From IMG/VR virus record IMGVR_UViG_3300032322_002195, positions 1 through 64,000 of that record: 64,000 nt of DNA. The stretch is one strand, 5' to 3'. Of this stretch, positions 44,724 to 53,475 are shown piece after piece. Made by a program: the position numbers and the translations under genes. The notes beneath the pieces were generated by a model. That model had not been told where the DNA came from. It saw nothing but the letters and a program-made list of their open reading frames with translations, and made no database searches. Source of the stretch: a virus. Every line of letters begins with the position of its first letter. Within the stretch, counting starts at the first letter, position 1.

Positions 44724-44731
44724 TATAAATA
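44724..44731 (-). promoter_or_regulatory. late-type promoter box for the protease gene
   Basis: Sense-strand TATTTATA (preceded by CGA), 17 bases before the ATG at 44706. Confidence 0.5.
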
Positions 44732-44743
44732 TCGTATGTAAAT

Positions 44744-44768
44744 AAAAAAACCCCAGAATTATCTGGGG
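44744..44768 (-). terminator. rho-independent terminator
   Basis: On the minus strand CCCCAGA, loop TAAT, TCTGGGG, then seven T. It ends the transcript of the 44778-45212 gene before the late box of the protease. Confidence 0.85.
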
Positions 44769-44777
44769 TCTTTATTT

Positions 44778-45212
44778 TTATCGTTTTCTTTTATAAAAGT
44801 CAAATGTATCACATTGCTCAAAAACCTTATCAATCAATTCTTGAGCAACGTTATTTAAGTTTGTTTTCATTTCTTCAGAATTTACTGGTATTTCAACATT
44901 TAAATAAAATGTTACTTCACAACTCATGAAGCTTCTCTTTCCTTTTCTTATACCAGATTCTCTCAAATCTAAATCAACAATTGTCATTTCTTTGTTTAAA
45001 TTTAAATTTGATGAATAATTAAATAACGTTTGTTTTATTTTCTTGATTAAATTTCTAATAGCTCTGTTGTAATTTCCGTCACAATCTTCTTTTGGTTGGG
45101 ACCATGCAGAAACGTTTAAATAAACTGATTTTGGGTTTTTGTTATTTACGCTCCCAAAAATAACGTTAAAGTCGTTAAAAATACTAGATTTTATTTCTTT
45201 TCCTGTTTTCAT
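44778..45212 (-). CDS. hypothetical protein with its own host-type promoter
   Basis: 144 residues. It mixes beta and helix and has two Cys in the middle (KEDCDGNYNRAIRNLIKKI, SFMSCEVTFYLNVEIP). The strand pattern at 60-120 looks like a compact alpha/beta fold. It is insulated: a host-type promoter upstream and a hairpin terminator downstream, amid late head genes. That suggests early expression and a regulatory or takeover role. Family unknown. Confidence 0.7.
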   Translation of the reverse strand: MKTGKEIKSSIFNDFNVIFGSVNNKNPKSVYLNVSAWSQPKEDCDGNYNRAIRNLIKKIKQTLFNYSSNLNLNKEMTIVDLDLRESGIRKGKRSFMSCEVTFYLNVEIPVNSEEMKTNLNNVAQELIDKVFEQCDTFDFYKRKR

Positions 45213-45234
45213 ATTTACCTGGTTTTTTATAACA

Positions 45235-45265
45235 CAAGTATAATGAAAAAAAATGAATGTGTCAA
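45235..45265 (-). promoter_or_regulatory. host-type promoter TTGACA-17-TATACT
   Basis: Minus strand TTGACA, 17 bases, TATACTTG: TTG-N20-TATACTTG, the same spacing as at 8043, 40302 and 61155-61219. It ends 22 bases before the ATG at 45212. Confidence 0.75.
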
Positions 45266-45269
45266 GCGA

Positions 45270-45608
45270 TTATTTTAGCTTATCCCACAAAGCAATTGTA
45301 ATACCGATTGCTATTTGAACAAATGTAATTATAGCTATTGCAGCTGCCCAACGATTCTTTTGCCTATATATTTCGTCTTTAGCCTCTTTCATTTGACTAG
45401 GAGACCAAACATCATTAACCTTTTCAATCCATTTAGCATGTGTATCTACTTTTCCTTCAACATTTTTAACCTCAGTAAGTTTTTGGTTCAACTCAGAAAA
45501 ACGAGTATCCATGTCAGTTCTCATTCTGTCATAGTTTTCATTAAGCCTCTCAAGTTCTTTTAAAACTAGCTTACTGTAATCACCCCAAGTTCCTGTTTCT
45601 TCACTCAT
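45270..45608 (-). CDS. coiled-coil protein with C-terminal membrane anchor
   Basis: 112 residues. Residues 1-70 are a coiled coil (LKELERLNENYDRMRTDMDTR). One transmembrane helix at about 87-107 (WAAAIAIITFVQIAIGITIA) is followed by WDKLK. This resembles XhlA-type haemolysin/holin-accessory proteins, which tether lysis machinery to the membrane. A lysis role is plausible but no endolysin is seen in the window. It overlaps no neighbour and lies 2 bases after the small gene upstream in transcription. Confidence 0.72.
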   Translation of the reverse strand: MSEETGTWGDYSKLVLKELERLNENYDRMRTDMDTRFSELNQKLTEVKNVEGKVDTHAKWIEKVNDVWSPSQMKEAKDEIYRQKNRWAAAIAIITFVQIAIGITIALWDKLK

Positions 45609-45610
45609 GA

Positions 45611-45829
45611 TTATAATTTAACGTTGTTTAGTATATTAGTTATTTTTAAACACATTTTTTCGTAACACTTTATTTTAGTTACTGATGATTTTGATTCCGA
45701 TATTTCATCTTTACCTTCTTCAATGATATTTTTTAATTCTTTTAAAATTAAAAAATTTTCATCTTTATGAGTTGTTTCACAAATTTTTTGTGTTAATTCT
45801 CTTAATTTTAAAATATTTTCATTATACAT
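45611..45829 (-). CDS. small hypothetical helical protein
   Basis: 72 residues, helical, Lys/Glu-rich, with two Cys near the C-terminus (KCYEKMCLKITNIL). It lies 8 bases after the next upstream gene's stop in transcription order and 2 bases before the membrane-anchored protein. No family is recognised. Confidence 0.6.
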   Translation of the reverse strand: MYNENILKLRELTQKICETTHKDENFLILKELKNIIEEGKDEISESKSSVTKIKCYEKMCLKITNILNNVKL

Positions 45830-45837
45830 TGGCGTTA

Positions 45838-46629
45838 TTAATTTTCTTTTAAAGTATTCTTAAGGTCTATAATTTTAGAAATATTTTTTATAAAATCCTC
45901 GTTTATTTCTTGTTTATCATTTAATAATCTGTCTTTAACCCTTAAAAGTTTGTCTTTTGTTTCTAAATCAGAACCATCTAGTTTCTCATTAATCAAATCA
46001 ATACACTCTCTTACAACTTTACCATAAACCTCTTTTTTCTGTTCATCAGTAGATTCGATTATAACTTTAAGAATTTGTTTTTCTGATTTATCCAAAGTGC
46101 TGTATTTTTGATTGTATTTCTCGACCATGATAGTAGTCAACATACTATTAGGTAATTCTATACTTTCAGAAATTACTTTTTCTTTGTTATTTACGATATA
46201 ATCAATTATTTTGCTAGTTGCTTCAACAATCACATCAATATTCTCTGGAGATTTACTTGTGAATATAAGAGTAGAAATACTTTCATAAAGTTCTTTTTTA
46301 TCGTCTAGTACATCTTTTTCAAATAAAAGATTTTGCACCAATTTTGAATTTGCTTCAAATATTTCTTTTTTATCGTATTTAGAAAACAAATCAATATTTT
46401 CTTTTACAAACATATTAGCTTTATTGATATCTTTTTCTACTTTTTGCTCAATGTTGGTGTAAACTAAAAATTGAGTTTTAAGTATCTCGTTTTCTTTTAA
46501 AGACTTAACATAGTTTTTAAACAAGTCTTTTTTTGGCTTATCCTCTGACATAACGCTTTCGGCCAAAAGTGTGTTATAAACACTTTTTATGTGACCAAAA
46601 TTTTTTGTTATTTGACTTAAATTTGTCAT
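45838..46629 (-). CDS. hypothetical helical protein of the head module
   Basis: 263 residues, almost all helix, with repeated Lys/Glu heptads. The start SQITKNFGHIKSVYNTLLAESV resembles the start of scaffold-type proteins. It lies between portal and protease genes, where T4 carries small prohead-core genes (gp67, gp68), so a prohead-core or head-completion role is possible. A late-type box precedes it by 15 bases. Confidence 0.65.
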   Translation of the reverse strand: MTNLSQITKNFGHIKSVYNTLLAESVMSEDKPKKDLFKNYVKSLKENEILKTQFLVYTNIEQKVEKDINKANMFVKENIDLFSKYDKKEIFEANSKLVQNLLFEKDVLDDKKELYESISTLIFTSKSPENIDVIVEATSKIIDYIVNNKEKVISESIELPNSMLTTIMVEKYNQKYSTLDKSEKQILKVIIESTDEQKKEVYGKVVRECIDLINEKLDGSDLETKDKLLRVKDRLLNDKQEINEDFIKNISKIIDLKNTLKEN

Positions 46630-46644
46630 ACCTTTAATTTACTT

Positions 46645-46652
46645 AATAAATA
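46645..46652 (-). promoter_or_regulatory. late-type promoter box for 46629
   Basis: Sense-strand TATTTATT, 15 bases before the ATG at 46629. Confidence 0.4.
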
Positions 46653-46674
46653 TTGTTATTTTATGCAAAAGAAT

Positions 46675-48759
46675 TTATTCTCCTAACATTTTATCGATTC
46701 CATTTATCATGTCATCAACATCTTTGTTTATTTTTACGTTTTTGTCGTAAATTTTTACTCTTTCGTTAATTTCTTTTTTTATCGGGTTTATAGATTCTAG
46801 CAAAGCATCAACAAATCTACCTTGATAATGTTTGGTTCTATCATCTAACTTTTTAGCTAACATTTTTTTCTGTTCTTTCAATATTTTATTAACCTTTTTA
46901 ACAGATTCAGTTACTTCAGTTGGAGCAGCCTCTTCAGCTCCAGCCTCTGTACCAGCTTCTTCAGCTCCAGCTATTTCAGCACCTGTTTCGGCTTCACCCC
47001 CAGCTTCGGTAGCGGCTTCACTTTCACCACCTTCTTCACCACCAAAATCTAAGTCTTCACCACCTACTCCTCCACCACCAAAAGAGCCACCTAATCCTCC
47101 ACCACCGCCAGTTGAACCACCAGATTCACCTTCAGCCCCACCAGCAGCCTCACCACCTTCTCCACTACCACCTTTAAGTGCTAATTTAAAATCACCGTAA
47201 ACTCTATCCACGATATCAAACATACCAGTATGTTTGATAACATTTGCTGAATTGGCCAATTCAGCAGCAGCAGCTTTTTCAAGCCTTTGTTCTAACAAAT
47301 CTTTTTTGATTTCATCATCAGACATACCAAGAACATCTCTTTTTGCACGAGTCATTGACATCGCAGCAAAGCCATTACCAGCATCAGAAACTGCGTCTTT
47401 ATAAAGAGTAACTTTGCTTTGTAAGTGTTCTACTTTAAGCATTTCTGCTTGAGTAGATGGATTATTAAGAGTAAGTGTAAAGTTATCAAAATCTTCGTCA
47501 AAACCTAACAAATACAAATGAATAATAGCTATCTTATTAAGTTCTTGAAGCATTGATTGTTGTATGCGATTAATAGTCCTTGAAAAACGTATATCTTGCA
47601 ATGCAAGGTTTTTACCTTCACCAGCTGTCTCATCAAAACCTAAAAATGGTTTTGGAACACGCAAAGCAGTGAATAGATTATTCCTCAAATATTCAATATC
47701 AGCAATTTGGTCCAAGTTAGAAGCACCAGGAAGTGTATCAATTGGATTTGGTGCATCTTCAGTACGAACAGGGATGAAAAAATCTTGGTCATTTGATAAC
47801 TGATTGTATCTAAGGTCCATTTGACCAGTTTGTGGGTCGGTAATTGGAATTCGTTTAAACCTATCAGCTATTTCATTTACATATGCTGGTACGTCTGCGT
47901 CTTCAATATTACCAACATATATTTTATAAACACGTCTTTCTGGTGCACGAGTAACACGATATACCAACATAGAGTCTTCTGATAAAATAAGTTGTTTCCA
48001 AATACGTCTGGCTTTCTCTAACATACTCGTACCATAAGGCAAACGTCTATCATCACCAGTTAATCTAAAGTGAGCTATTTGCCAAGAATTAAATTCAACA
48101 TCACGACCTCTCCAATAAAATTTTACTTTATCAGCAACCGCAACATTTCCGTTTGGTGTTTCTCTACCAGTAATCATATCAAACAAACCGCTTTCCCTTC
48201 TTTCCATTTCATAGTTTGGCATTTGTTTTCCGCCAGTTACTCCGTGAACATCATCAATATTTAAAAACACAAAGTTATCACCATATTTTACAGTATTCCT
48301 TGTCCACATTGGTAACGATGTATGTATATCTAATCTATTAAAAAATAAATCTTCTAATATCCCCTTAACACGACTACTATCAGAATAAACATTCAATACT
48401 TTTCCCTTGTCATTAAGAGTTGTTGATTCTTCAGCCATTATATCTAATGCAGCAGCAATAATTGGATAAAACTCCATAGCCTCAAAATCTGAGTAAGAAC
48501 CAATACGAGTTGTTTCATAGTTTATTGATTGTTGAAAAAGTCCGCTCTCAACCTTTTTCCACATCTGAGACAAATACTTGTTTTGTTGCGCTTGCAACTT
48601 AGCTCTTTCAAAATCAACTTTATTATCTGTTTTAAGCAACACATCGTTACCCATATTGTAACGTTGTGGTTGTGGTTGACTTTGGTTTAGTTTTGCTGAA
48701 TCAGGACCTAATATTTGTCCCAATCTTTGAAATATAGTTAAATTTTTATTTTCTGCCAT
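46675..48759 (-). CDS. portal protein, gp20-like
   Basis: 694 residues. It forms the dodecameric DNA entry vertex. RIGSYSDFEAMEFYPIIAAAL, DIMAEESTTLNDKGKVLNVYS, LPMWTRNTVKYGDNFVFLNI and FRLTGDDRRLPYGTSML are gp20 marks. Residues about 530-615 are a low-complexity Gly/Glu/Ala insertion (GGGGGLGGSFGGGG, EDLDFGGEEG) not present in T4 gp20 (524 residues), followed by a helical tail. The insertion is probably flexible and could be a scaffold contact. The segment LDFGGEEG recurs in the 55518 gene. Confidence 0.93.
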   Translation of the reverse strand: MAENKNLTIFQRLGQILGPDSAKLNQSQPQPQRYNMGNDVLLKTDNKVDFERAKLQAQQNKYLSQMWKKVESGLFQQSINYETTRIGSYSDFEAMEFYPIIAAALDIMAEESTTLNDKGKVLNVYSDSSRVKGILEDLFFNRLDIHTSLPMWTRNTVKYGDNFVFLNIDDVHGVTGGKQMPNYEMERRESGLFDMITGRETPNGNVAVADKVKFYWRGRDVEFNSWQIAHFRLTGDDRRLPYGTSMLEKARRIWKQLILSEDSMLVYRVTRAPERRVYKIYVGNIEDADVPAYVNEIADRFKRIPITDPQTGQMDLRYNQLSNDQDFFIPVRTEDAPNPIDTLPGASNLDQIADIEYLRNNLFTALRVPKPFLGFDETAGEGKNLALQDIRFSRTINRIQQSMLQELNKIAIIHLYLLGFDEDFDNFTLTLNNPSTQAEMLKVEHLQSKVTLYKDAVSDAGNGFAAMSMTRAKRDVLGMSDDEIKKDLLEQRLEKAAAAELANSANVIKHTGMFDIVDRVYGDFKLALKGGSGEGGEAAGGAEGESGGSTGGGGGLGGSFGGGGVGGEDLDFGGEEGGESEAATEAGGEAETGAEIAGAEEAGTEAGAEEAAPTEVTESVKKVNKILKEQKKMLAKKLDDRTKHYQGRFVDALLESINPIKKEINERVKIYDKNVKINKDVDDMINGIDKMLGE

Positions 48760-48805
48760 AATATTGTTTTATTATAATTTAAGTTTTAATTCTAAAAAAT
48801 AAAGA

Positions 48806-49039
48806 TTACTGCACGTAATCACATTCTACGTATGCTAATCTTTCTTGCTCACCAATAGGACTAACTGCTAAAGTATAAACATAATTGGTTATCCAATCTT
48901 GACCTTGACTTCCTGATATTGCATTACAGAAAAACGGTTTTTTTGTAATGTTTTGTTTTTTTATGATATTTGATTGAATTGGTGACCATTTATAAAGTAT
49001 TGGACCATATGTTTTAAGTACAAATGTATTTTTTGCCAT
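48806..49039 (-). CDS. small hypothetical protein
   Basis: 77 residues, beta-rich, with KPFFCNAISGSQGQDWITNYVY and two Cys. It is transcribed between terminase and portal. It ends 47 bases before the portal start and lies 11 bases after the terminase stop. It may be a small head protein; no family is recognised. Confidence 0.62.
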   Translation of the reverse strand: MAKNTFVLKTYGPILYKWSPIQSNIIKKQNITKKPFFCNAISGSQGQDWITNYVYTLAVSPIGEQERLAYVECDYVQ

Positions 49040-49050
49040 TTTATTTAGAT

Positions 49051-50832
49051 TTATTTCATTCCATTAAATAACCACATGTATTGACCTAAAGGGTCTTGCA
49101 TATTTTTAGAAATAGCTGGGTTAAATTTAGGTTTTGGCGTTGTCGCCTTATTTCTGTTTTCTTTGCTAACAAAACTACCAGAAGCTGGTTCTTCTTTTAC
49201 CGATGGTGAACCAACCACCCAACTACTTAGCATAGCTTTGTTTTGTTTTTCTAATCTTTCTAGATTTTTAAAAGAATGTTCTACAACCCATAAACACATA
49301 GCCATTGCCATTAGCAAATCGTCATGATAACCATCCATGTGGTCTGGTCTACCATTTTTGTAAATAAATGTTTTCATCTCAGATGTCATTCTAACCGAAC
49401 GAATTTTAACAGCGTCCGTTCTAATTTTAAATTCTAAGTTTGAAATCATTGGTAGACGAACTGATGTTGCGTGAAAACCTGGTATTTTATTATCTTTATT
49501 ATAACTAGTTAATTCTCTTTGTTTAGAAGATAAAACTTTTCCATTTTGGCTATCATAGTGTAATCTTTTATAATTAAATTCTAGTAATTTAAGAATAGTT
49601 GAAACACCCATACCACCAGTTGCATCCACCACAGTGTAAGCCTTGTATAAATTTCCATATTCTTCAACAATTTGAGCCAATAAATCTGGTTGTATCTTTC
49701 CTTGATATTCTACGACTTGCTCCATGGTTGTAAAATCCAATATAACCATTGTTGAAGAATCCTCTCCATCACCTCTGGATACGTCCACACCCATTATGTA
49801 TTGATGTCCCTCTTGTGGCTCATCCCAAATCCATATTTCACCCTCTGGGCCAGCGGTATATAACGGTTCTCTTACGTTGTTTTTGTTTTGGAATTCAATG
49901 TGTTCTTCGTCAATAACGTTACCACCTGAACCAATGAAAGACACGTCCAATTCTTGTGCAATCATCTTAGCATCATTATTCATACCACGACACATTTCTT
50001 CATACCATGAAGATGTTGGTTTCCAACCTCCCAAAATTCTTTTTTCGTAAGAATTAAAAGTAAATTCAACCTCATCTTCTGTCACTTCATCTTTGACCCA
50101 ACGTAAATCTTTATTGTAACGCAAGTCTTCATACCATTTCATTTCAATAATATTGAAATTGTTTTCCTTTTTCCTAGCTTGGTCATATGTTTTGTAATAA
50201 AGTGCGTCCATACCACGAGGTGTTGATATAAGAGTTGCTTTGCCACCAGTACCCAAAGCCGTCAAAGCAGCACCAAATACTTCGGCACCATTATCAATAT
50301 ATGCGGCTTCATCCATAACTAAGTAAGTTGGAGTGAAACCACGCAACGCATCTTTAGATGTAGCAACCGCTTTTACACGACTACCATTAGGTAATTTTAT
50401 TTCTTTTTTAGAGTCAGTAAGGAATATTGACTTTTCTTCATTTTTTTGATTACCATAGTATTCAGAACCCCAAACCCATCTTGGTAATTGAGAAACAAAC
50501 TCTTTAATTTTTGCCAAAAATTCAAACGCCAACTCTTGTTTGTTGGCAATGATAAGAACAGCTTCTGGGTTTTCAGCATCAGCAAAACCAACCTTTATTG
50601 CCATATAAGCTGCCGTTGTCGTTGATACCCCAGCCTGTCTTGGTTTTGTGATTAAATTAAACCTATGCTTTTCATAAGCATAGATTATTTCTTTTTGTCT
50701 TGGGAATAGCTTAAACGGTACAAACCCTTCTTGAGTTTTATCAAATGTTTCCAAATAAGTCTCAATACCATATATCGGACTTGTTAAACATTTGGCATAT
50801 TCTTTAAATATTTCTGTTTTTGTTAATAGCAT
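49051..50832 (-). CDS. terminase large subunit, gp17-like
   Basis: 593 residues, near T4 gp17 (610). It powers and cuts DNA during packaging. Walker A at 62-71 reads TKPRQAGVST, Walker B is YLVMDEAAYI with Asp174-Glu175, and STPRGMDALY gives the coupling motif. The nuclease domain is seen as MGVDVSRGDGEDSST, VVDATGGMGVS and DGYHDDLLMAMAM. The C-terminal 60 residues are disordered, with a tail LGQYMWLFNGMK. A late-type box lies 11 bases upstream. Confidence 0.96.
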   Translation of the reverse strand: MLLTKTEIFKEYAKCLTSPIYGIETYLETFDKTQEGFVPFKLFPRQKEIIYAYEKHRFNLITKPRQAGVSTTTAAYMAIKVGFADAENPEAVLIIANKQELAFEFLAKIKEFVSQLPRWVWGSEYYGNQKNEEKSIFLTDSKKEIKLPNGSRVKAVATSKDALRGFTPTYLVMDEAAYIDNGAEVFGAALTALGTGGKATLISTPRGMDALYYKTYDQARKKENNFNIIEMKWYEDLRYNKDLRWVKDEVTEDEVEFTFNSYEKRILGGWKPTSSWYEEMCRGMNNDAKMIAQELDVSFIGSGGNVIDEEHIEFQNKNNVREPLYTAGPEGEIWIWDEPQEGHQYIMGVDVSRGDGEDSSTMVILDFTTMEQVVEYQGKIQPDLLAQIVEEYGNLYKAYTVVDATGGMGVSTILKLLEFNYKRLHYDSQNGKVLSSKQRELTSYNKDNKIPGFHATSVRLPMISNLEFKIRTDAVKIRSVRMTSEMKTFIYKNGRPDHMDGYHDDLLMAMAMCLWVVEHSFKNLERLEKQNKAMLSSWVVGSPSVKEEPASGSFVSKENRNKATTPKPKFNPAISKNMQDPLGQYMWLFNGMK

Positions 50833-50843
50833 ATTATTTTAAC

Positions 50844-50851
50844 TATAAATA
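50844..50851 (-). promoter_or_regulatory. late-type promoter box for terminase
   Basis: Sense-strand TATTTATA followed by GTTAAAAT, 11 bases before the ATG at 50832. Confidence 0.5.
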
Positions 50852-50872
50852 TGCCAAAACACAATAAAAACA

Positions 50873-50900
50873 ATTAAGACCCCAATTGGAGCCTTAATTC
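50873..50900 (-). terminator. probable terminator after the 50912 gene
   Basis: On the minus strand AATTAAGGCTCC, AATT, GGGGTCTTAATT with two mismatches, then TGTTTTTATTG. It is weaker than the other hairpins but placed right after the operon's last gene. Confidence 0.55.
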
Positions 50901-50911
50901 ATTTGTTTTTA

Positions 50912-52174
50912 TTATTTAAACAAGTCTTCAAAATCAAACCCTTCATCCAAATCATCATCTGGCTTACCACCCATTAACTCGTCCAAATCAAAGCCTTCGT
51001 CTTTTATTTCATGATGAGTGTTTATTTCATTCATCGCTTCGTTAAATTCATCGTTTTGTATTTCTTTTTTGATTTCTTTAACAATGGTTTCTATTATAAT
51101 TTTACCCTCTTTGGTACCAGCCATAATTTCTCTCATCTTTGTATTGAACTCTTTAACAGGCAAAGCCGCTAAATCGCAGTAAATTTGATGTTTTAAATGA
51201 AAATCATCTGGCTCAATCATTGAAGCAAATCGACCCCATAGACTTGGACCTAGCCTCATATCCCATGGCTCAGCTGCTAAAAAATCAGCTTTATTTATAA
51301 CATATTCACCAATTCTTTTTTCTTTTGGTAAACCATGTGCCGATATAAGTTCCATAACACCCTTTACTAATTCATGAATAAGAACTGGAAATACCATTGC
51401 TTGAGCATATATTACTGCTTTTGGGTTTGATTGAGTTGGAAATTGAACTCTTACAACACCACCGTTAACACCATTATCCATTTCTGGTATAATATAATAC
51501 ATATAGTCAGCAGCGGACATCATTTTAGCGTATTTGTTTGGTAAGCGTGGGTCAAAATTAGTCAATTCATCATCAACCATATGGTACATGTGGTTGGTTT
51601 TTTTAGCAGCACCTTGTATCATTGCATTCAAAAACCTACGCTTATAAACTTCTTCGTTAGCGCCAACCATTTCATCATGATTCATAAACTCAACTTCCAT
51701 GGCCATTGGTTTTGGATTCTTTTTGGTTCCAACCATAGTTATCTCTGTTGTCAATTCAGCATGAATTTCAACAATATCTTCACTCATATCAAACTCTTCA
51801 CGAATCATTTTTTCAGCCAATTTCTCCAAAGCTTTTTTATGTTTTGCTTCTATACCGATGGTTTCATATACCATCGGCATCATTTCTTTCAAAACATTTG
51901 AATTATTTATTACATCAACATCGTGAGCTCTTTTATAGCGATTGGCAACTTCTTTAAAACGTTCACCCATTATTTTCTCTTCAAAAGTAGATTCATCATT
52001 TTCTGGGAAAATAGGGTGTTTACCCAAAGAATGTTTTCTCAAAACCAAATCTTCTTCAAGTTTTGGGTGCATTCTTTCAGTTAACCCTTCTGGATATAAA
52101 ACACCCTCGTTTAACGTTTTAGGTTTGTTACTTTGTTTAAGTGCGTTTTCAACTATTTTTCTGTAGTTACTCAT
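50912..52174 (-). CDS. conserved-looking head-module protein with HE motif
   Basis: 420 residues. Highly charged helical N-terminus, then a folded middle. Notable is VFPVLIHELVKGVMELISAHG near residue 265, which has an HExxxG arrangement but not the full HExxH of metalloproteases. The last 40 residues are an acidic tail (GGKPDDDLDEGFDFEDLFK). It lies just before terminase and after the cysteine-module genes, overlapping its upstream neighbour by 8 bases. It could be a virion internal protein; no function is assigned. Confidence 0.68.
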   Translation of the reverse strand: MSNYRKIVENALKQSNKPKTLNEGVLYPEGLTERMHPKLEEDLVLRKHSLGKHPIFPENDESTFEEKIMGERFKEVANRYKRAHDVDVINNSNVLKEMMPMVYETIGIEAKHKKALEKLAEKMIREEFDMSEDIVEIHAELTTEITMVGTKKNPKPMAMEVEFMNHDEMVGANEEVYKRRFLNAMIQGAAKKTNHMYHMVDDELTNFDPRLPNKYAKMMSAADYMYYIIPEMDNGVNGGVVRVQFPTQSNPKAVIYAQAMVFPVLIHELVKGVMELISAHGLPKEKRIGEYVINKADFLAAEPWDMRLGPSLWGRFASMIEPDDFHLKHQIYCDLAALPVKEFNTKMREIMAGTKEGKIIIETIVKEIKKEIQNDEFNEAMNEINTHHEIKDEGFDLDELMGGKPDDDLDEGFDFEDLFK

Positions 52175-53078
52175 TATTTATATTTTTTACTTTGATAATT
52201 CTTTTTGTTTTACCCTCAGATAATTGAGCGTTTTGTTGTTCTGGTTTAACTTTAGACATGTCTTTTAATCCACTTATTAATTGTGATAAACCATTTCTAG
52301 GCACACCAATCATTTCAGCAAAAGCTGCTATAACCTCTCTTTTAGCTACTGGTGTTTTTATAGTTGTAATAACATTTGAAGGAATTCTTTTTTGTATTAA
52401 ATCCATTAATTTTTTTGCTTTGATATTCATTTCTTCATCACTTTCCTCACCAGTTGGCGTAACTTCGTTTACAACATGTTTTTTAGGTCCAAATACCTTT
52501 CCTTCAAAGTATTTTTTAAACTCCCTAATTCCCATGTATCTCTCCTCGTCAAGCATATTTGCTTTAGCCAATTCTTCTATTGTTTTAAACTTTCTAAATT
52601 TTCCAGTTTTCTCATTAACAATATAATGCCTGAATTCACCAAGACCTAATGTTTTATTTTCATTGGCTGTTTCTTCTTTTACCTCCATCGCCTCTTTCAT
52701 AGGTTTTGCAATATTTTCTTCAAAATATTGCATATCATGAATTATATTGTCACCATTATCATCAACGTCATCATAACAATAAACCGCTAAAACAACTTCT
52801 TTATTTGGCATTAACCCTCTAACCATTTGATATCTTTTATCACCGATAGAAAATGGTTGTGATATTTCACCAGTTTTAGAATCTTTAACATTTGATAAAT
52901 ATTGTATTGTTGATTGGTCTTGTGGTTGAATAACGTTATCGATTTCAGTTATTTTTTTATCTATAGGTAGAATATTAACTTTTTGACCTTTTAAATCAGA
53001 AATAGTTTGTTTTAGTTCTGATTTAGGAATCATAATAGTTGGCGTTTCAACTTCTTTTATTTTATTTTGTTTCTCCAT
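52167..53078 (-). CDS. hypothetical protein of the virion operon
   Basis: 303 residues. The first half has KRYQMVRGLMPNKEVVLAVYC and DVDDNGDNIIHDMQYFEE. The second half is helical and basic, ending SEGKTKRIIKVKNINNE. The middle carries a stretch GEFRHYIVNEKTGKFRKFKT resembling a beta hairpin. It overlaps both neighbours, so it belongs to the operon from 58111 to 50912. No family is recognised. Confidence 0.65.
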   Translation of the reverse strand: MEKQNKIKEVETPTIMIPKSELKQTISDLKGQKVNILPIDKKITEIDNVIQPQDQSTIQYLSNVKDSKTGEISQPFSIGDKRYQMVRGLMPNKEVVLAVYCYDDVDDNGDNIIHDMQYFEENIAKPMKEAMEVKEETANENKTLGLGEFRHYIVNEKTGKFRKFKTIEELAKANMLDEERYMGIREFKKYFEGKVFGPKKHVVNEVTPTGEESDEEMNIKAKKLMDLIQKRIPSNVITTIKTPVAKREVIAAFAEMIGVPRNGLSQLISGLKDMSKVKPEQQNAQLSEGKTKRIIKVKNINNE

Positions 53079-53475
53079 GATATTGTTGGTTATAATTTAA
53101 TATTAGGTCTTTTTCATATAACTTTTCTTCAACTTCTTTTATTTTTTCTCCAAATTTAAAACAAAGTCTTTTTTCTGGATATGAGTCATAAGCATTAATG
53201 TTTTCCCATGCCAATGCAATAACACCATCAACAGCATCCCATACGGCAAATGTGTCACTGTTTTGAATAACATCTAATTTTAATTCAGACTCCAAACGTC
53301 CAACTTTTTTAATAAAATTGTCATGAGGGGCTTGTGGTCTACCAGAAGCTGGAAAAGTATCCCATTCTTCACCATCAATATTTTTACTTGTATCTGAAAA
53401 TATAAATTCAAACAAGTAATTACCTTGATAGTTTTTGCCAACCATGTTAACATATATGAGATACAAATCTTTCAT
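53062..53475 (-). CDS. hypothetical protein
   Basis: 137 residues. DLYLIYVNMVGKNYQGNYLFEFIF and DGEEWDTFPASGRPQAPHD at the start, later DTFAVWDAVDGVIALAWE. It looks like a compact alpha/beta domain; conserved Trp and Asp suggest a real fold. It overlaps both neighbours in the operon (1 base upstream, 17 bases downstream). Function unknown. Confidence 0.65.
   Translation of the reverse strand: MKDLYLIYVNMVGKNYQGNYLFEFIFSDTSKNIDGEEWDTFPASGRPQAPHDNFIKKVGRLESELKLDVIQNSDTFAVWDAVDGVIALAWENINAYDSYPEKRLCFKFGEKIKEVEEKLYEKDLILNYNQQYHGETK

Noticed and set aside
46832-47200. Plus-strand open frame rich in Pro and Ser opposite the portal insertion
   Set aside because: It is the antisense of the Gly/Glu/Ala low-complexity part of the portal gene; composition, not coding, explains its openness.
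50912-52174. Metalloprotease call from the HELVKG segment
   Set aside because: The second His of HExxH is missing (HELVK), so a zinc protease cannot be supported.
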